From the NCBI GenBank assembly GCA_937921685.1, contig CAKZUF010000022.1, positions 1 to 32,558 of the forward strand: a stretch of DNA of 32,558 nt, written 5' to 3'. Positions 15,103 through 23,511 of the stretch are shown here, in pieces. A program made the translations under genes and the position numbers. Position 1 is the stretch's first letter; the number at the start of each line of letters is the position of its first letter. The notes below the pieces were generated by a model. That model had not been told where the DNA came from. It saw only the letters and a program-made list of their open reading frames with translations, and searched no databases. Source of the stretch: an uncultured archaeon (GTDB lineage Archaea; Thermoproteota; Nitrososphaeria_A; Caldarchaeales; Calditenuaceae).

Positions 15103-15552
15103 TTACAAAGACCTGTCCGCTTTTTTCAGCTTTTCAATATTTGACCTCTCGCTCTCATCAATCTTCTCTACGGCTAGCCAGGCGTCTATTATCTCCCGCG
15201 CAACCTCAGGGGTTGTTAGCCTCCCACTCAGTGCGAGGACGTTGGCATCATTCCATAGGCGGGCGCCCCTAGCGGTTTGAGCGTCGAAGCAGAGTGCAGC
15301 CCTCACACCCTTAACCTTATTCGCGGCAATCGAGACGCCTGTTCCGGTGTAGCACACAACTATCCCCCAATCCACCTTTCCCTCCGCAACCATACGCCCA
15401 ACCTCGAAGCCAACCTCTGGCCACGGCTCCACCTTCCCGGTCTTCAGAGAGCCTATCTCGACGACCTCAAACCCCTTCTCAGCCAGATACCTAGCCGCCT
15501 CCAGCGCCGCGACATACCGGTCATCAGAGCCTATAGCCACCCGCTTTCGCAC
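15103..15552 (-). CDS. RpiB/LacAB-like sugar-phosphate isomerase, altered active site
   Basis: RpiB family enzymes interconvert ribose-5-phosphate and ribulose-5-phosphate or act on related sugars. The fold is clear: IGSDDRYVAALEAARYLAEKG, GIVVCYTGTGVSIAANKVKG, RAALCFDAQTARG, NDANVLALSGRLTTPEVA and EIIDAWLAVE. The catalytic Cys in the CYTGTG loop is present. The His of the usual GSDH motif is Asp, the Gly after the Cys is Tyr, and the His of the usual HND motif is Trp. Both ring-opening His residues of standard RpiB are therefore missing, so another substrate or reaction is likely. The start is GTG at 15550-15552, with TATA-like CCTTTAAAGCC near 15576-15586 at leaderless distance. Confidence 0.85.
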   Translation of the reverse strand: MRKRVAIGSDDRYVAALEAARYLAEKGFEVVEIGSLKTGKVEPWPEVGFEVGRMVAEGKVDWGIVVCYTGTGVSIAANKVKGVRAALCFDAQTARGARLWNDANVLALSGRLTTPEVAREIIDAWLAVEKIDESERSNIEKLKKADRSL

Positions 15553-15644
15553 GGATAGCCTATCTCGCAGCCTAGGCTTTAAAGGATTTAGCCCGGCGGA
15601 GCCTCACACAGACTAGCTCAAGACGGAGACGTGGGTGGAGGTAG

Positions 15645-16196
15645 TTGCCTCTACTGCCGATTGAGCCTCACAGGTTCCGACACTACAAAGCGGAGCTGGT
15701 CGATGCTTTTACAAAGCGTGCTAGAAGGGTTCTCGAGGTCGGATGTGGGCTACGGCTGTACGAGAGCTACTGCAGAGGTCTTGAGTATGTGGGGGTGGAT
15801 GTGGACGTGGCGGTAAGGCCAAATATTCTCGCCGACGCTGCGAGGCTGCCCTTCCGTGACCACTGTTTCGAAGCGGTTATCATGCTGGATTCCCTCGAGC
15901 ATGTAGTAGATGCGGATGCCGCAGTGAGAGAGTGTGTACGGGTTCTCAAACAGGGTGGCAGGCTGTTAATTACAACACCCAACACGCGGGGGTTTGGGCT
16001 TTACGACAGCTTCGCTGACAGGACCCACATACACCACTTCAACTGGTCTAGCCTAGAGAGTATTCTTAGGAGAAATGGGCTGATGGTGGAGGGGCGTATA
16101 CCGCTCCACCTGCACATATTCTGGCCACTACGCCTCCTACACTCCCGGCTACTAGTCCCTCTGCAACAGTCGATCTGCTTGGTGGCTAGGAGATGA
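15645..16196 (+). CDS. Class I SAM-dependent methyltransferase
   Basis: A 183-residue methyltransferase with the Methyltransf_11 pattern: VLEVGCGLRLYES (motif I), YVGVDVDVAVRP, a PFRDHCFEAVIMLDSLEHV segment, VRVLKQGGRLLITTPNT, and a C-terminal THIHHFNWSSLESILRRNGL. Substrate is not predictable; proteins with the closing FxWSSLxxxL segment often modify small molecules or lipid-linked sugars. The start is TTG at 15645 with GGAGGT at 15637-15642 just before it. Its stop overlaps the next start as ATGA at 16193-16196, so it is translationally coupled to the UPF0104 membrane protein. Confidence 0.85.
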   Translation: MPLLPIEPHRFRHYKAELVDAFTKRARRVLEVGCGLRLYESYCRGLEYVGVDVDVAVRPNILADAARLPFRDHCFEAVIMLDSLEHVVDADAAVRECVRVLKQGGRLLITTPNTRGFGLYDSFADRTHIHHFNWSSLESILRRNGLMVEGRIPLHLHIFWPLRLLHSRLLVPLQQSICLVARR

Positions 16197-17230
16197 GTAG
16201 GGTGGGACGGCTCATCAGGGGCTCCCTAGCCGGCCTCGTAGCCAGTATAGGCATAACACTCCTAATCACCAGCCTGTTCAACATACCGCTGTCGACGCTA
16301 CTCTCTATCCCACCCTCCCTCCTACTCCTGTCCATAGGTCTGTGCCTAGCTAGGCTACTCGCACAGGGTGTGAGATTCCACCTCCTGGTGCAGCGCCTCT
16401 CAGCTACGCCTATGAGCATTGGTGAAGCATTCATGATTAGGAGTGTGAGCGAGTTCTTTGCACTCACCACCATCCCCTTCATGGCTGACGAGGCGGTCAG
16501 GGCCTGGATACTGACGGAGAAGGGTGAGAATCCCATAGTAGCCCTCTGGATAGCATTCATCGAGCTAATCCTAGACGTGCTGGTCGCAGCCCCGATAGCC
16601 CTCCTAGCAGGTGTAGCAGCCATGTCCCATGGCGCGATAAGCGTGGCGATAGTGCTGATAGTCATTCCTGCTCTACAGCTCATAGTGGTCACATCCTTAA
16701 TCATGCAGCCTAGGCGTCATGGGTTGGAACTCCTCCGTAGAATGACGAGCCTGCTTGAGAGGCGTCTACCAGTATTTGGAAGAGTGTTAAACATGCTTAA
16801 ACAGCCGGGCTCTGACTCGCCGGGTTTTCTCGAGCAGCTGAATTTTAGCCGGGGCAAAACCATCTCCGCAGGCCTCCTAGCGGCTACGGTGGCCGTGATG
16901 CTTATACCCGCCGTCACGCTCTACGCAGTCTTCTCAAACCATACGGCGATAGGCTTCATAGACGCGATCTACGCTTTTCACGCAGGGAATACGCTGGGTG
17001 TTCTTCCCGTGACGGTTGGGGGCGCGGGCTTGACCGAGGCGGGGGTTTACCTATTCTCCAGCAGGGTCTTGAGGGTTTACTCGTGGATTGCCGTCGTGCT
17101 GTGGCGGATACTTACATATTACTTGACGCTACTAGTGAGCGGTGTGATGCTTACCTGCTATGTATTGAAGGGGTTGAGGGAGGGTCTTAAGGGTGCTGGA
17201 GGAGCGAAGAGTGTTGGCGACCCTTTATAA
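16193..17230 (+). CDS. UPF0104 / LPG-synthase-type membrane protein (flippase-like)
   Basis: The 345 residues carry about eight membrane helices and match the PF03706 transmembrane region found in lysylphosphatidylglycerol synthases and archaeal AglD-like flippase candidates. Signatures include RLLAQGVRFHLLVQRL, IRSVSEFFALTTIPFMADEAVRAW and, near the C-terminus, LGVLPVTVGGAGLTEAGVYLF, where the family has P-x-x-x-G-G-x-G-x-x-E. The soluble synthase domain is absent, so lysyl transfer is not expected. Movement or processing of lipid-linked intermediates is the usual guess. The gene is coupled to the preceding methyltransferase by a 4-base overlap and ends 20 bases from a convergent gene. Confidence 0.83.
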   Translation: MSRVGRLIRGSLAGLVASIGITLLITSLFNIPLSTLLSIPPSLLLLSIGLCLARLLAQGVRFHLLVQRLSATPMSIGEAFMIRSVSEFFALTTIPFMADEAVRAWILTEKGENPIVALWIAFIELILDVLVAAPIALLAGVAAMSHGAISVAIVLIVIPALQLIVVTSLIMQPRRHGLELLRRMTSLLERRLPVFGRVLNMLKQPGSDSPGFLEQLNFSRGKTISAGLLAATVAVMLIPAVTLYAVFSNHTAIGFIDAIYAFHAGNTLGVLPVTVGGAGLTEAGVYLFSSRVLRVYSWIAVVLWRILTYYLTLLVSGVMLTCYVLKGLREGLKGAGGAKSVGDPL

Positions 17231-17250
17231 TAGATGGCCGAGTCGCTGCC

Positions 17251-17826
17251 TCAGAGGTGTCTGGCCTTTAGGGAGTTTAGAACTGTGTCCAGCCGCCGAG
17301 CCCTCGTCTCTAGGGGTCTAGCTGGCTTGGAAGCCGGCGCACTCAGTCTCGGAGTATATTTGTAGAGCCTATGCAGTTTTCCGTCACTGCTTGACCAAGT
17401 CTCCAAAACCTCAATGGGTCTCCAGCCGCGGATGGGATAATTATGCGTCACAATGACTGCGTCCTTTGGAGCCGTTAGAAGCACATGCTCGATCTCCTTT
17501 AACGCCCTGCTTGTAAGATAGGCTACAACGTGTGTGACCCCCTCGAGGCTGACCGCCCTCACGTCAGTGTTTAGGAAGGCTACATTCTCCAGTCTAAGCT
17601 CCCCGGCCCTCCTATTCGCTATTTCTATGAGCCGGGGGTTGAGCTCAATACCCATTGAGAGAGAACCGTATCTCTTGGCCGCCTCGATGACGAGCCTTCC
17701 ATCGCCTGAGCCAAGATCAACGACTATAGAGTCCTCGCCAGGCCCCGCGAAGTCTATGATCTTTCCGACCATATCCCAGCCTGTTGGGACGAAGGGGTCT
17801 AGCCTCGGATGCCGCCTATTAAGCAT
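17251..17826 (-). CDS. FAM173/aKMT-like class I methyltransferase
   Basis: A 191-residue methyltransferase with the layout of FAM173 and the Sulfolobus protein-lysine methyltransferase aKMT: the N-terminal DPFVPTGWDMVGKIID, motif I VVDLGSGDGRLVIEAAKR, MGIELNPRLIEIANRR, VAFLNTDVRAV, VTHVVAYLTSRALKE and VIVTHNYPIRGW. The PFVPT and DLGSGDGR pair is characteristic. Methylation of protein lysines is therefore a fair guess. A basic tail of about 40 residues is extra. ATG start at 17824-17826. GAGGAGGC about 14 bases upstream is too far for an ideal Shine-Dalgarno site. It diverges from the PIN-ATPase gene. Confidence 0.82.
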   Translation of the reverse strand: MLNRRHPRLDPFVPTGWDMVGKIIDFAGPGEDSIVVDLGSGDGRLVIEAAKRYGSLSMGIELNPRLIEIANRRAGELRLENVAFLNTDVRAVSLEGVTHVVAYLTSRALKEIEHVLLTAPKDAVIVTHNYPIRGWRPIEVLETWSSSDGKLHRLYKYTPRLSAPASKPARPLETRARRLDTVLNSLKARHL

Positions 17827-17888
17827 CCATCTATTGGAGAGCCTCCTCTCCTCTTATCCTTATCCCCTCAAAACGCCTTCCTCTCACC

Positions 17889-17898
17889 CGATAAATAG
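17889..17898 (+). promoter_or_regulatory. TATA box of the PIN-ATPase gene
   Basis: CGATAAATAG lies about 31-33 bases before the TTG start at 17925, so the transcript is probably leaderless. Read on the other strand (CTATTTATCG), it could also serve the divergent methyltransferase with a leader of about 40 bases. Confidence 0.5.
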
Positions 17899-17924
17899 TC
17901 CCTGTCGATCTATTACTTGAAGGG

Positions 17925-19772
17925 TTGGGCAGGGAGAGGATAGTCCCGGACACTAGTGTGCTGATTAACAGGATTCTCTCCTCCATGTTAGAGCGCGGAG
18001 AGCTGAGGGACGCTGAGATAGTGATTCCTATGGCCGCGCTTGATGAGCTTCAGGCACAGGCTTCGAGGGGGAGGGCTGAGGGGTTCGTCGGGATCAGCGA
18101 GGTAAAGCGGATTAGGGAGCTTGCCACAGCGCATGGAGTTGAGGTCAGGTTTGCGGGGGAGAGGCCGAGCCTCGAGGATATCAGACTGGCGCGGGGCGGG
18201 AGGATAGACGCGCTTATCCGGGATGTGGCCCGTATGGAGGGTGGAACACTCTACACCTCAGACTATGTCCAGTATCTCGTGGCTGAGGCTGAGGGGGTCG
18301 CTGCTAGGCATTTTAAGGTGGTTGAGCCGAGGAGGGAGCCTCCCTTCCAGCAATATTTTACGGAAGACACTATGAGCCTCCACCTGAAGGTTGGTGCGCC
18401 GCCCATGGCGAAGAGAGGAAGGCCCGGGAGCTTCACCCTCGTTAAACTTAGGGAGGAGCCCTTCACCCGTGAAGAGGCGGAAGCCATGATCAATGACATC
18501 ATGTGGCTGGTGCAGCACAGTGAAGACTCGTCGATAGAGATCTCTAGGAGTGGGGCGTCCGTCATCCAGATGGGCCAGTACCGCGTCTCGATGACTAGGC
18601 CTCCGTTCAGCGACGACATCGAGATAACTGTTGTAAGACCGATAACCAAGCTCACGATACATGACTACAACCTGTCGGCGAAGCTTTTTCAACGCCTATC
18701 CACCAAGGCGGAGGGCATACTCATAGCCGGCCCACCCGGCTCGGGCAAGACAACATTCGCCTCAAGCCTCGCCGAGTACTACTGGAGCCTCGGAAAGATT
18801 GTCAAGACTTTTGAGTCGCCGCGAGATCTTCAGGTCGGCCCGGAGATAACTCAATTCGGACCGCTGGAGGGCGACTTCGAAAAGAGCGCCGAGATCCTCC
18901 TCCTAATCAGGCCCGACTTCACCATATTCGACGAGATGAGGAAGCAGAGGGACTTCCAAGTCTACGTCGACATGAGGCTTGCTGGTGTGGGGATGGTCGG
19001 CGTAATACATGCGAGCGACCCGATAGACGCTATTCAGCGCTTCATCTCCAAGGTAGACCTCGGACTCCTCCCATACATAGTCGACACGGTCATCTTCATC
19101 AGGGATGGCCGGGTTGAAAGGGTCTACGAGCTCAGACAGACTGTCCGAGTCCCCACGGGCATGTCTGACAGAGACTTGGCGAGGCCCATAGTCGAGGTAG
19201 TCGACCTAGAAACCTCGAGACTGGAGTATGAGATCTATGTTTTCGGGGAGCAGGTCACAGTGGTTAAGCTGTCGGACCGAGAGACAAAGGCCGTTGACGT
19301 TGAGAGGGCTGTGAGCGTCGTTTCAAGGGCCTTGGGGCGGCTTCTCAGGGATTTTCAAGTCTCGCTAGAAGGCGGAAAGATTGTGGTCAAGTGTGAGCGG
19401 GAGGACCTAGCAAGGCTCCTCAAATACCATGCTAAGAGCATTAGGAGGCTTGAAAAGAGGCTCGGTGTAGAGATCGAGCCGGTCCCTAAGCTCCTAACCA
19501 TGGGCGAGGAGATAGAGTGTACTGTGAGCGAGGGCGGCGCCTCGGTTGAGCTCAGGTTGCCGGAGGAGAGGGAGGGTGAGAGGGTTGCAGTCTATGTTGG
19601 GGACAAGTTCGTAACGTTGGCTACTGTGGGCAAGGGAGGAAGGATCAGGCTCTCTAAGAAGGGAGACGCAGGGGCGGCGATCATGAAGAATTTCCTAAAG
19701 GGAGAGAGAATACGCGTATTCAGCATAAGCGGTGGGGAAAAGCCGAACGCATCTAAATTGCAGAAAAGCTAG
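17925..19772 (+). CDS. PIN domain-PilT-type ATPase-KH protein (COG1855 family)
   Basis: A 615-residue archaeal protein combining three modules. Residues 5-130 are a PIN nuclease domain with the acidic set D9, E41, D95 and D113 (PDTSVLINRIL, ALDEL, RIDALIRD, TSDYV). Residues 240-420 are a VirB11/PilT-like secretion-type ATPase with Walker A GPPGSGKTT at 269-277, an Asp/Glu-rich Walker B ending FTIFDE at 337, and VIHASDPIDAIQRF. Residues about 440-520 look like a KH RNA-binding domain, followed by a small beta domain. The set suggests an ATP-driven RNA-processing or decay enzyme; I know of no settled role. TTG start. The family length is normal. The winged-helix gene follows after 27 bases. Confidence 0.9.
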   Translation: MGRERIVPDTSVLINRILSSMLERGELRDAEIVIPMAALDELQAQASRGRAEGFVGISEVKRIRELATAHGVEVRFAGERPSLEDIRLARGGRIDALIRDVARMEGGTLYTSDYVQYLVAEAEGVAARHFKVVEPRREPPFQQYFTEDTMSLHLKVGAPPMAKRGRPGSFTLVKLREEPFTREEAEAMINDIMWLVQHSEDSSIEISRSGASVIQMGQYRVSMTRPPFSDDIEITVVRPITKLTIHDYNLSAKLFQRLSTKAEGILIAGPPGSGKTTFASSLAEYYWSLGKIVKTFESPRDLQVGPEITQFGPLEGDFEKSAEILLLIRPDFTIFDEMRKQRDFQVYVDMRLAGVGMVGVIHASDPIDAIQRFISKVDLGLLPYIVDTVIFIRDGRVERVYELRQTVRVPTGMSDRDLARPIVEVVDLETSRLEYEIYVFGEQVTVVKLSDRETKAVDVERAVSVVSRALGRLLRDFQVSLEGGKIVVKCEREDLARLLKYHAKSIRRLEKRLGVEIEPVPKLLTMGEEIECTVSEGGASVELRLPEEREGERVAVYVGDKFVTLATVGKGGRIRLSKKGDAGAAIMKNFLKGERIRVFSISGGEKPNASKLQKS

Positions 19773-19799
19773 ATGAACCTGTTTTGAGAGCCGCGGAAG

Positions 19800-20123
19800 A
19801 TGGGTGCTGGCTCGCGTATGGCGCCAGTTGAGGGTGGCCGTCCACGTGGAGGGAGGGAATACAGGTCTAGGCTTAGAATCTATGTGGATATCTTGGAGTC
19901 TGTCTCCACCGAGGGCACCGCCCGAATAACAACGATCATGAGGGACGCGAATCTACCGTATGACAGGCTTGTGAAGTATTTGGATGAGCTTGTAAGCCGC
20001 GGCCTCTTGGAGAGACGGGATGGTGGCCAACCTGTCTATATCCTAACGGTTAGCGGGGCCAAGTTTATAGAAGAGTTTAGGCGTTTCGAGGCTCTTGCCA
20101 GAGCTTTTGGGATAAAACCATAA
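19800..20123 (+). CDS. HTH_45-type winged-helix protein
   Basis: A 107-residue protein matching the archaeal HTH_45 winged helix (PF14947): YRSRLRIYVDILESV, ARITTIMRDANLPYDRLVKYLD, LVSRGLLERRDGGQPVYILT and SGAKFIEEFRRFE. Such proteins bind DNA, and some regulate transcription in archaea and their viruses. The first 20 residues are basic and disordered (GGRPRGGRE), so the ATG at 19818 is also possible. It lies between the PIN-ATPase gene and pyrB on the same strand, and a hairpin at 20122-20139 separates it from pyrB. Its target cannot be told from the sequence. Confidence 0.85.
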   Translation: MGAGSRMAPVEGGRPRGGREYRSRLRIYVDILESVSTEGTARITTIMRDANLPYDRLVKYLDELVSRGLLERRDGGQPVYILTVSGAKFIEEFRRFEALARAFGIKP

Positions 20124-20142
20124 TCCCGTCACAGGGATTTTA
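20122..20142 (+). terminator. Hairpin with T-run between the winged-helix gene and pyrB
   Basis: AATCCC (20122-20127) pairs with GGGATT (20134-20139) around GTCACA and is followed by T residues. It begins inside the TAA stop codon of the winged-helix gene. A weak terminator or 3' end signal is likely. Confidence 0.4.
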
Positions 20143-21197
20143 TGGGAAATTTTTCTGGTATAGGCTTAAATCCGCGCCAACCGTACGAGTTGGTGGGTTT
20201 AGTTTTGCCCTCATCACTAAGTGGGGGTCGGGAAGGTGTATCCCCGCTGGGTCTCAAAAACACTCTCGCCGGCCGGGACATTATTAGCTGCAGGGACCTA
20301 AGCCGCGAGGACGCGGAGCTAGTCTTCAGGCTGGCCGAGGAGGTCAATTCGGGCACAATCCACCTAGAAGATACGCTCGTCGGGAGGAAAGTTGCCTTGA
20401 TCTTTGTCGAGCCCTCAACTAGGACTTTCCAAAGCTTCTACGTGGCTGCGAGATCGCTAGGCGCTGAGGTCCTCTCGATACACGATCCTGCGGTCTCCTC
20501 TATTGCGAAGGGGGAGACCCTCTATGATACGGTGAAGATGATTGAGGGGTATGGGGTTGACTGTATTGTTTTGAGACATCCTGCACGCGGGTCGGCGAGA
20601 TTTGCGGCAGAGGCCGCCTCTGTGCCCGTCATCAACGCGGGTAGCGGAAGCCAAGAACACCCGACACAGGCCTTACTGGACGTATTCACAATCAAGTCCA
20701 AGCTAGGCCGGGTTGACGGGGCCAAGATAGGCATGCTGGGAGACCTCAGATACTCTAGGACCATCCCCTCACTATGCTATCTCCTCGCAAAATATAACGG
20801 GGTTGAGATATTCTTCATGGCGCCACATCTCCTCCAAGTTAGAAGAGAGGTGGAGCTCTACCTCTCCGAGAGGGGTGTGACATATAGGAAGGCCGTGGAG
20901 GCTGATGAGATTAAGGAGGTAATGCCTGAGCTGGATGTCTTGTATGTGACACGAATCCAGAAGGAGAGGTTCCCTGACCCGACAGAGTATGAGCGGGTGA
21001 GAGGCTCATACGTCGTTGACGCCAAACTCCTATCCTACGGTAGGAGCGATTTGGGAGTCATGCACCCGCTCCCCAGGGTCGACGAGCTCTCCCCGGAGGT
21101 GGATAAGCTCCCTAATGCGTGGTATTTCGAGCAGGCTAGGAATGGTTTGCCCATAAGAAAGGCCCTCCTTCACCTAGTACTCGGTGGTGCGGAATGA
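20142..21197 (+). CDS. pyrB: Aspartate carbamoyltransferase, catalytic chain
   Basis: Condenses carbamoyl phosphate and aspartate, the committed step of pyrimidine synthesis. Signatures are AGRDIISCRDLSRED, the carbamoyl-phosphate loop EPSTRTFQSF (STRT at 92-95), the NAGSGSQEHPTQALLDVFT helix, GDLRYSRT and VMHPLPRVDEL. From ATG 20142 the protein has about 40 extra N-terminal residues compared with the usual family start near GRDIIS. A TATA-like GCTTAAATCC at 20163-20172 lies inside that extension and would place a leaderless start at GTG 20193. The true protein is thus probably nearer 334 residues. PyrI starts within the stop codon (ATGA). The operon continues to pyrC. Confidence 0.94.
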   Translation: MGNFSGIGLNPRQPYELVGLVLPSSLSGGREGVSPLGLKNTLAGRDIISCRDLSREDAELVFRLAEEVNSGTIHLEDTLVGRKVALIFVEPSTRTFQSFYVAARSLGAEVLSIHDPAVSSIAKGETLYDTVKMIEGYGVDCIVLRHPARGSARFAAEAASVPVINAGSGSQEHPTQALLDVFTIKSKLGRVDGAKIGMLGDLRYSRTIPSLCYLLAKYNGVEIFFMAPHLLQVRREVELYLSERGVTYRKAVEADEIKEVMPELDVLYVTRIQKERFPDPTEYERVRGSYVVDAKLLSYGRSDLGVMHPLPRVDELSPEVDKLPNAWYFEQARNGLPIRKALLHLVLGGAE

Positions 21198-21670
21198 GCA
21201 GCGAGTCACTACTAGTGAGAAAGATTGACTGGGGCACCGTACTCGATCACATACCCGCCTGGAAAGGAGACCAGGTGATAAAACTACTGAACCTAGAGTC
21301 TCTTAAACAGAACCCCGACGTCTCCGTCATAGTGCTCCACAACGTCCCCAGCAAAAAGCTCGGAAGAAAAGACATAGTGAAACTATACCACTACATGGTC
21401 AGCGAGGATGAAGCCAAGATACTCGCACTAGTCCTCCCCCAGATAACCATAAACTACATCAGGGACTGGAAGGTCGAGAAGCATAGCCCGGGCCTGCCTG
21501 AGAAGATTGTGGGAAAGATACGATGCCCGGAGACTACATGCATCACGAACGTGGAGAGGGAGCCTGCGACCACGCGCTACATAGTTATGAAGGAGCATGG
21601 TGTAATAGCCTGCGAATACTGTGACACCCTGCTAGAGATAGAGAGGATTCCAGATTTTCTAATAGGCTAG
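21194..21670 (+). CDS. pyrI: Aspartate carbamoyltransferase, regulatory chain
   Basis: The zinc-binding regulatory subunit, which lets CTP and ATP tune PyrB. Its 158 residues are normal. The N-terminal nucleotide-binding domain has VRKIDWGTVLDHIPAWKG (IDxGTVxDHI is the effector site) and a conserved KDIVKL. The C-terminal zinc domain has the four cysteines C111, C116, C140 and C143 in CPETTCITN and CEYC. The ATG overlaps the pyrB stop, so subunits are made in a coupled way. The pair implies an allosteric dodecamer as in other archaea and enterics. Confidence 0.96.
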   Translation: MSSESLLVRKIDWGTVLDHIPAWKGDQVIKLLNLESLKQNPDVSVIVLHNVPSKKLGRKDIVKLYHYMVSEDEAKILALVLPQITINYIRDWKVEKHSPGLPEKIVGKIRCPETTCITNVEREPATTRYIVMKEHGVIACEYCDTLLEIERIPDFLIG

Positions 21671-21680
21671 TGAGCCCTGT

Positions 21681-22652
21681 TTGGCCCCGGAATGGAGATG
21701 TATTGATCCGCACGTACACTGCAGGGATTGGAGAGAGGCCTACAAGGCTACGATTAAGGAGGTTGTGGAGCTTGCTAGGGGTCAGGGAGTGGTGGCCATC
21801 CTCGACATGCCGAACACGGACCCACCGATCACGGGCCTAGAGCTCGCGGAGAGGCGGCTAGAAACCGCTAAGCGCGAGGGCGTAGAGGGCGGCTACTATC
21901 TATACCTTGCAGCCACTCCGGATGAGAGGCAGCTTGAGGAGGCGGTGGATGCAGCCAAGAAGCTGAGACGTGTGGTAGGGTTCAAAATGTATACGGCGCC
22001 CATGAAAGGGTTGGAGGCACTCGGCATCGAGAGTCAGCGTCTCGTCTACCGGAGGCTATCCGAGCTAGGCTATAGAGGCGTTATAGCGGTTCACTGCGAG
22101 AAAGTGAGCCTCTTTCGCGAGGGCCTCTGGGATCCTAGCCGACCATGGACTTGGAACCTCTGTAGACCCCCGGAGGCAGAGTCCGAGTCTGTCAAGGACC
22201 AGATATCGCTCGCCATGGAGACAGGATTCTCCGGGACGCTCTACCTCGTCCACATAAGCAACCCCGCCTCTCTGGACCACGTCAAGGAGGCGAGAGAGCG
22301 TGGCCTCCGCGTGGTCTGTGGAGTAACGCCCCACCACCTCATGCTGAGCGTGGAGGATATGGCGGGGCCTGGCGGCGTGGCCCTTAAGGTGAACCCGCCG
22401 CTTAGGGAGAAGAGGCTTGTCGATGGGCTACTTGAACGTGTCAAGAACGGTGAGGTTGACTTCCTCGAGACAGACCACGCTCCACATGCTTCATGGGAGA
22501 AGTATGGGCCGCCATACCTGTCAGGGATAAGAAGCCTCGAGAGCTATTCAAAATGTGTCAGGTGGCTTCTGGAGAACTCGGTCTCCGAGAAGATTCTAAG
22601 GGAGATGACCTACGGTAATGCGAAGCGGGTCTTCCCGATGATTGAGGAATAG
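21681..22652 (+). CDS. pyrC: Dihydroorotase
   Basis: Cyclises carbamoyl aspartate to dihydroorotate, the step after PyrB. The metal-binding DPHVHCRDW (H11, H13) is at the N-terminus, with Cys14 where many relatives have Leu. The bridging carbamylated lysine is K102 in GFKMYT. Further ligands appear in VIAVHCE (His), LYLVHISNP (His) and ETDHAPH (Asp). The 323 residues make it a short amidohydrolase that lacks much of the beta-sandwich, as seen in some archaeal forms. The start is TTG at 21681, ten bases after the pyrI stop, so it belongs to the same operon. The remaining pyr genes are not in this window. Confidence 0.93.
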   Translation: MAPEWRCIDPHVHCRDWREAYKATIKEVVELARGQGVVAILDMPNTDPPITGLELAERRLETAKREGVEGGYYLYLAATPDERQLEEAVDAAKKLRRVVGFKMYTAPMKGLEALGIESQRLVYRRLSELGYRGVIAVHCEKVSLFREGLWDPSRPWTWNLCRPPEAESESVKDQISLAMETGFSGTLYLVHISNPASLDHVKEARERGLRVVCGVTPHHLMLSVEDMAGPGGVALKVNPPLREKRLVDGLLERVKNGEVDFLETDHAPHASWEKYGPPYLSGIRSLESYSKCVRWLLENSVSEKILREMTYGNAKRVFPMIEE

Positions 22653-22662
22653 CCTGTAGTGT

Positions 22663-23496
22663 CTAGGCGGCTGGAGAGGTTTTCAGAAAGTCTAGCATCT
22701 GCTGGTGAGTGGTGCAGAGTCTCCCACTTCTGATCTGGGCCTCAACCAGCTCTTCGTGGGTGTGGGCGTTGTATAGTCTGCACCTCATGTCGCCGCAGAA
22801 GGCCTCGCCGAAGAGGTAGTAAAAGACTCCCATCAACGCGTAGCCCTTGACAACCTCGGTTAGCCTCTCATCATCCGGTGAGAGGACCCGTCCTCCTAGC
22901 TTTCGCCTCTCCTCCTCTAGTAGGAGCTGCTGCATATCCGGGCTCTTAAAGAGCTGCAGCTTGACGTACACGTCCCTAGGGAGGGCTGGAGCCTCCACGA
23001 GACCTGTCGTCGAGATGAGGACTGGCTGGCCTAGGATTATGGTCCTAGCGTGGCCTCTCCCCTCTCCCAGCTCTCTAGTTACCAGAATTCTATGGGTCAA
23101 TATCGTGTGTAGCATCCCGTACCGAAGCTCGTCGCGTGGGATGAGGGATTGGAAGAGGCTCTGGAGCATGTAGCCCTCGTAGAGGACGCCCCCCACCCTC
23201 CTATCCGGGTTCAACAACATCCTCTCCTCAAAGGCCACCTCGCCTGGCAGCGGCTCACCAACCGGTTTACATTCCAACACGTCGACAACCCTTGCAGAGG
23301 CTATTGATGATGAAAGGTGTCGCGGCTCCGCCCCCCAGTGCTTCCGGGCGTGTGTTAGGAATTCATCCCTGACCTCGACGCCACAGCGAGGTACATGTTC
23401 TTGGAGGTACTCGGCCAGCTCGGCATACCTGATTGTCCGCGTCGACGGGTCCTTGTAGATGTATAGCGTGAGCCCCCTGTAGGGCTTGAGGGTCAA
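22663..23496 (-). CDS. DUF6775-like putative metallopeptidase
   Basis: The 277 residues resemble what I remember of archaeal DUF6775: an N-terminal LTLYIYKDPSTRTIRYAELA, YEGYMLQSLFQSLIP, RTIILGQPVLISTTGLVEAPA, DDERLTEVVKGYALMGVFYYLFGE, and a C-terminal Cys/His region CGDMRCRLYNAHTHEELVEA followed by LCTTHQQML. The Cys/His cluster could bind a metal. The family is called a putative metallopeptidase, but I see no HExxH, so I would not claim activity. The start is TTG at 23494-23496, 15 bases after the thi4 stop on the same strand, which indicates an operon with thi4. No Shine-Dalgarno site is visible. Confidence 0.7.
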   Translation of the reverse strand: MTLKPYRGLTLYIYKDPSTRTIRYAELAEYLQEHVPRCGVEVRDEFLTHARKHWGAEPRHLSSSIASARVVDVLECKPVGEPLPGEVAFEERMLLNPDRRVGGVLYEGYMLQSLFQSLIPRDELRYGMLHTILTHRILVTRELGEGRGHARTIILGQPVLISTTGLVEAPALPRDVYVKLQLFKSPDMQQLLLEEERRKLGGRVLSPDDERLTEVVKGYALMGVFYYLFGEAFCGDMRCRLYNAHTHEELVEAQIRSGRLCTTHQQMLDFLKTSPAA

Positions 23497-23511
23497 ATGG
23501 TTTCCAGCGCG

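Noticed and set aside
15631..15816. An overlapping plus-strand frame starting at GTG 15631
   Set aside because: It overlaps the methyltransferase in another frame and has no domain; the TTG at 15645 gives the conserved protein.
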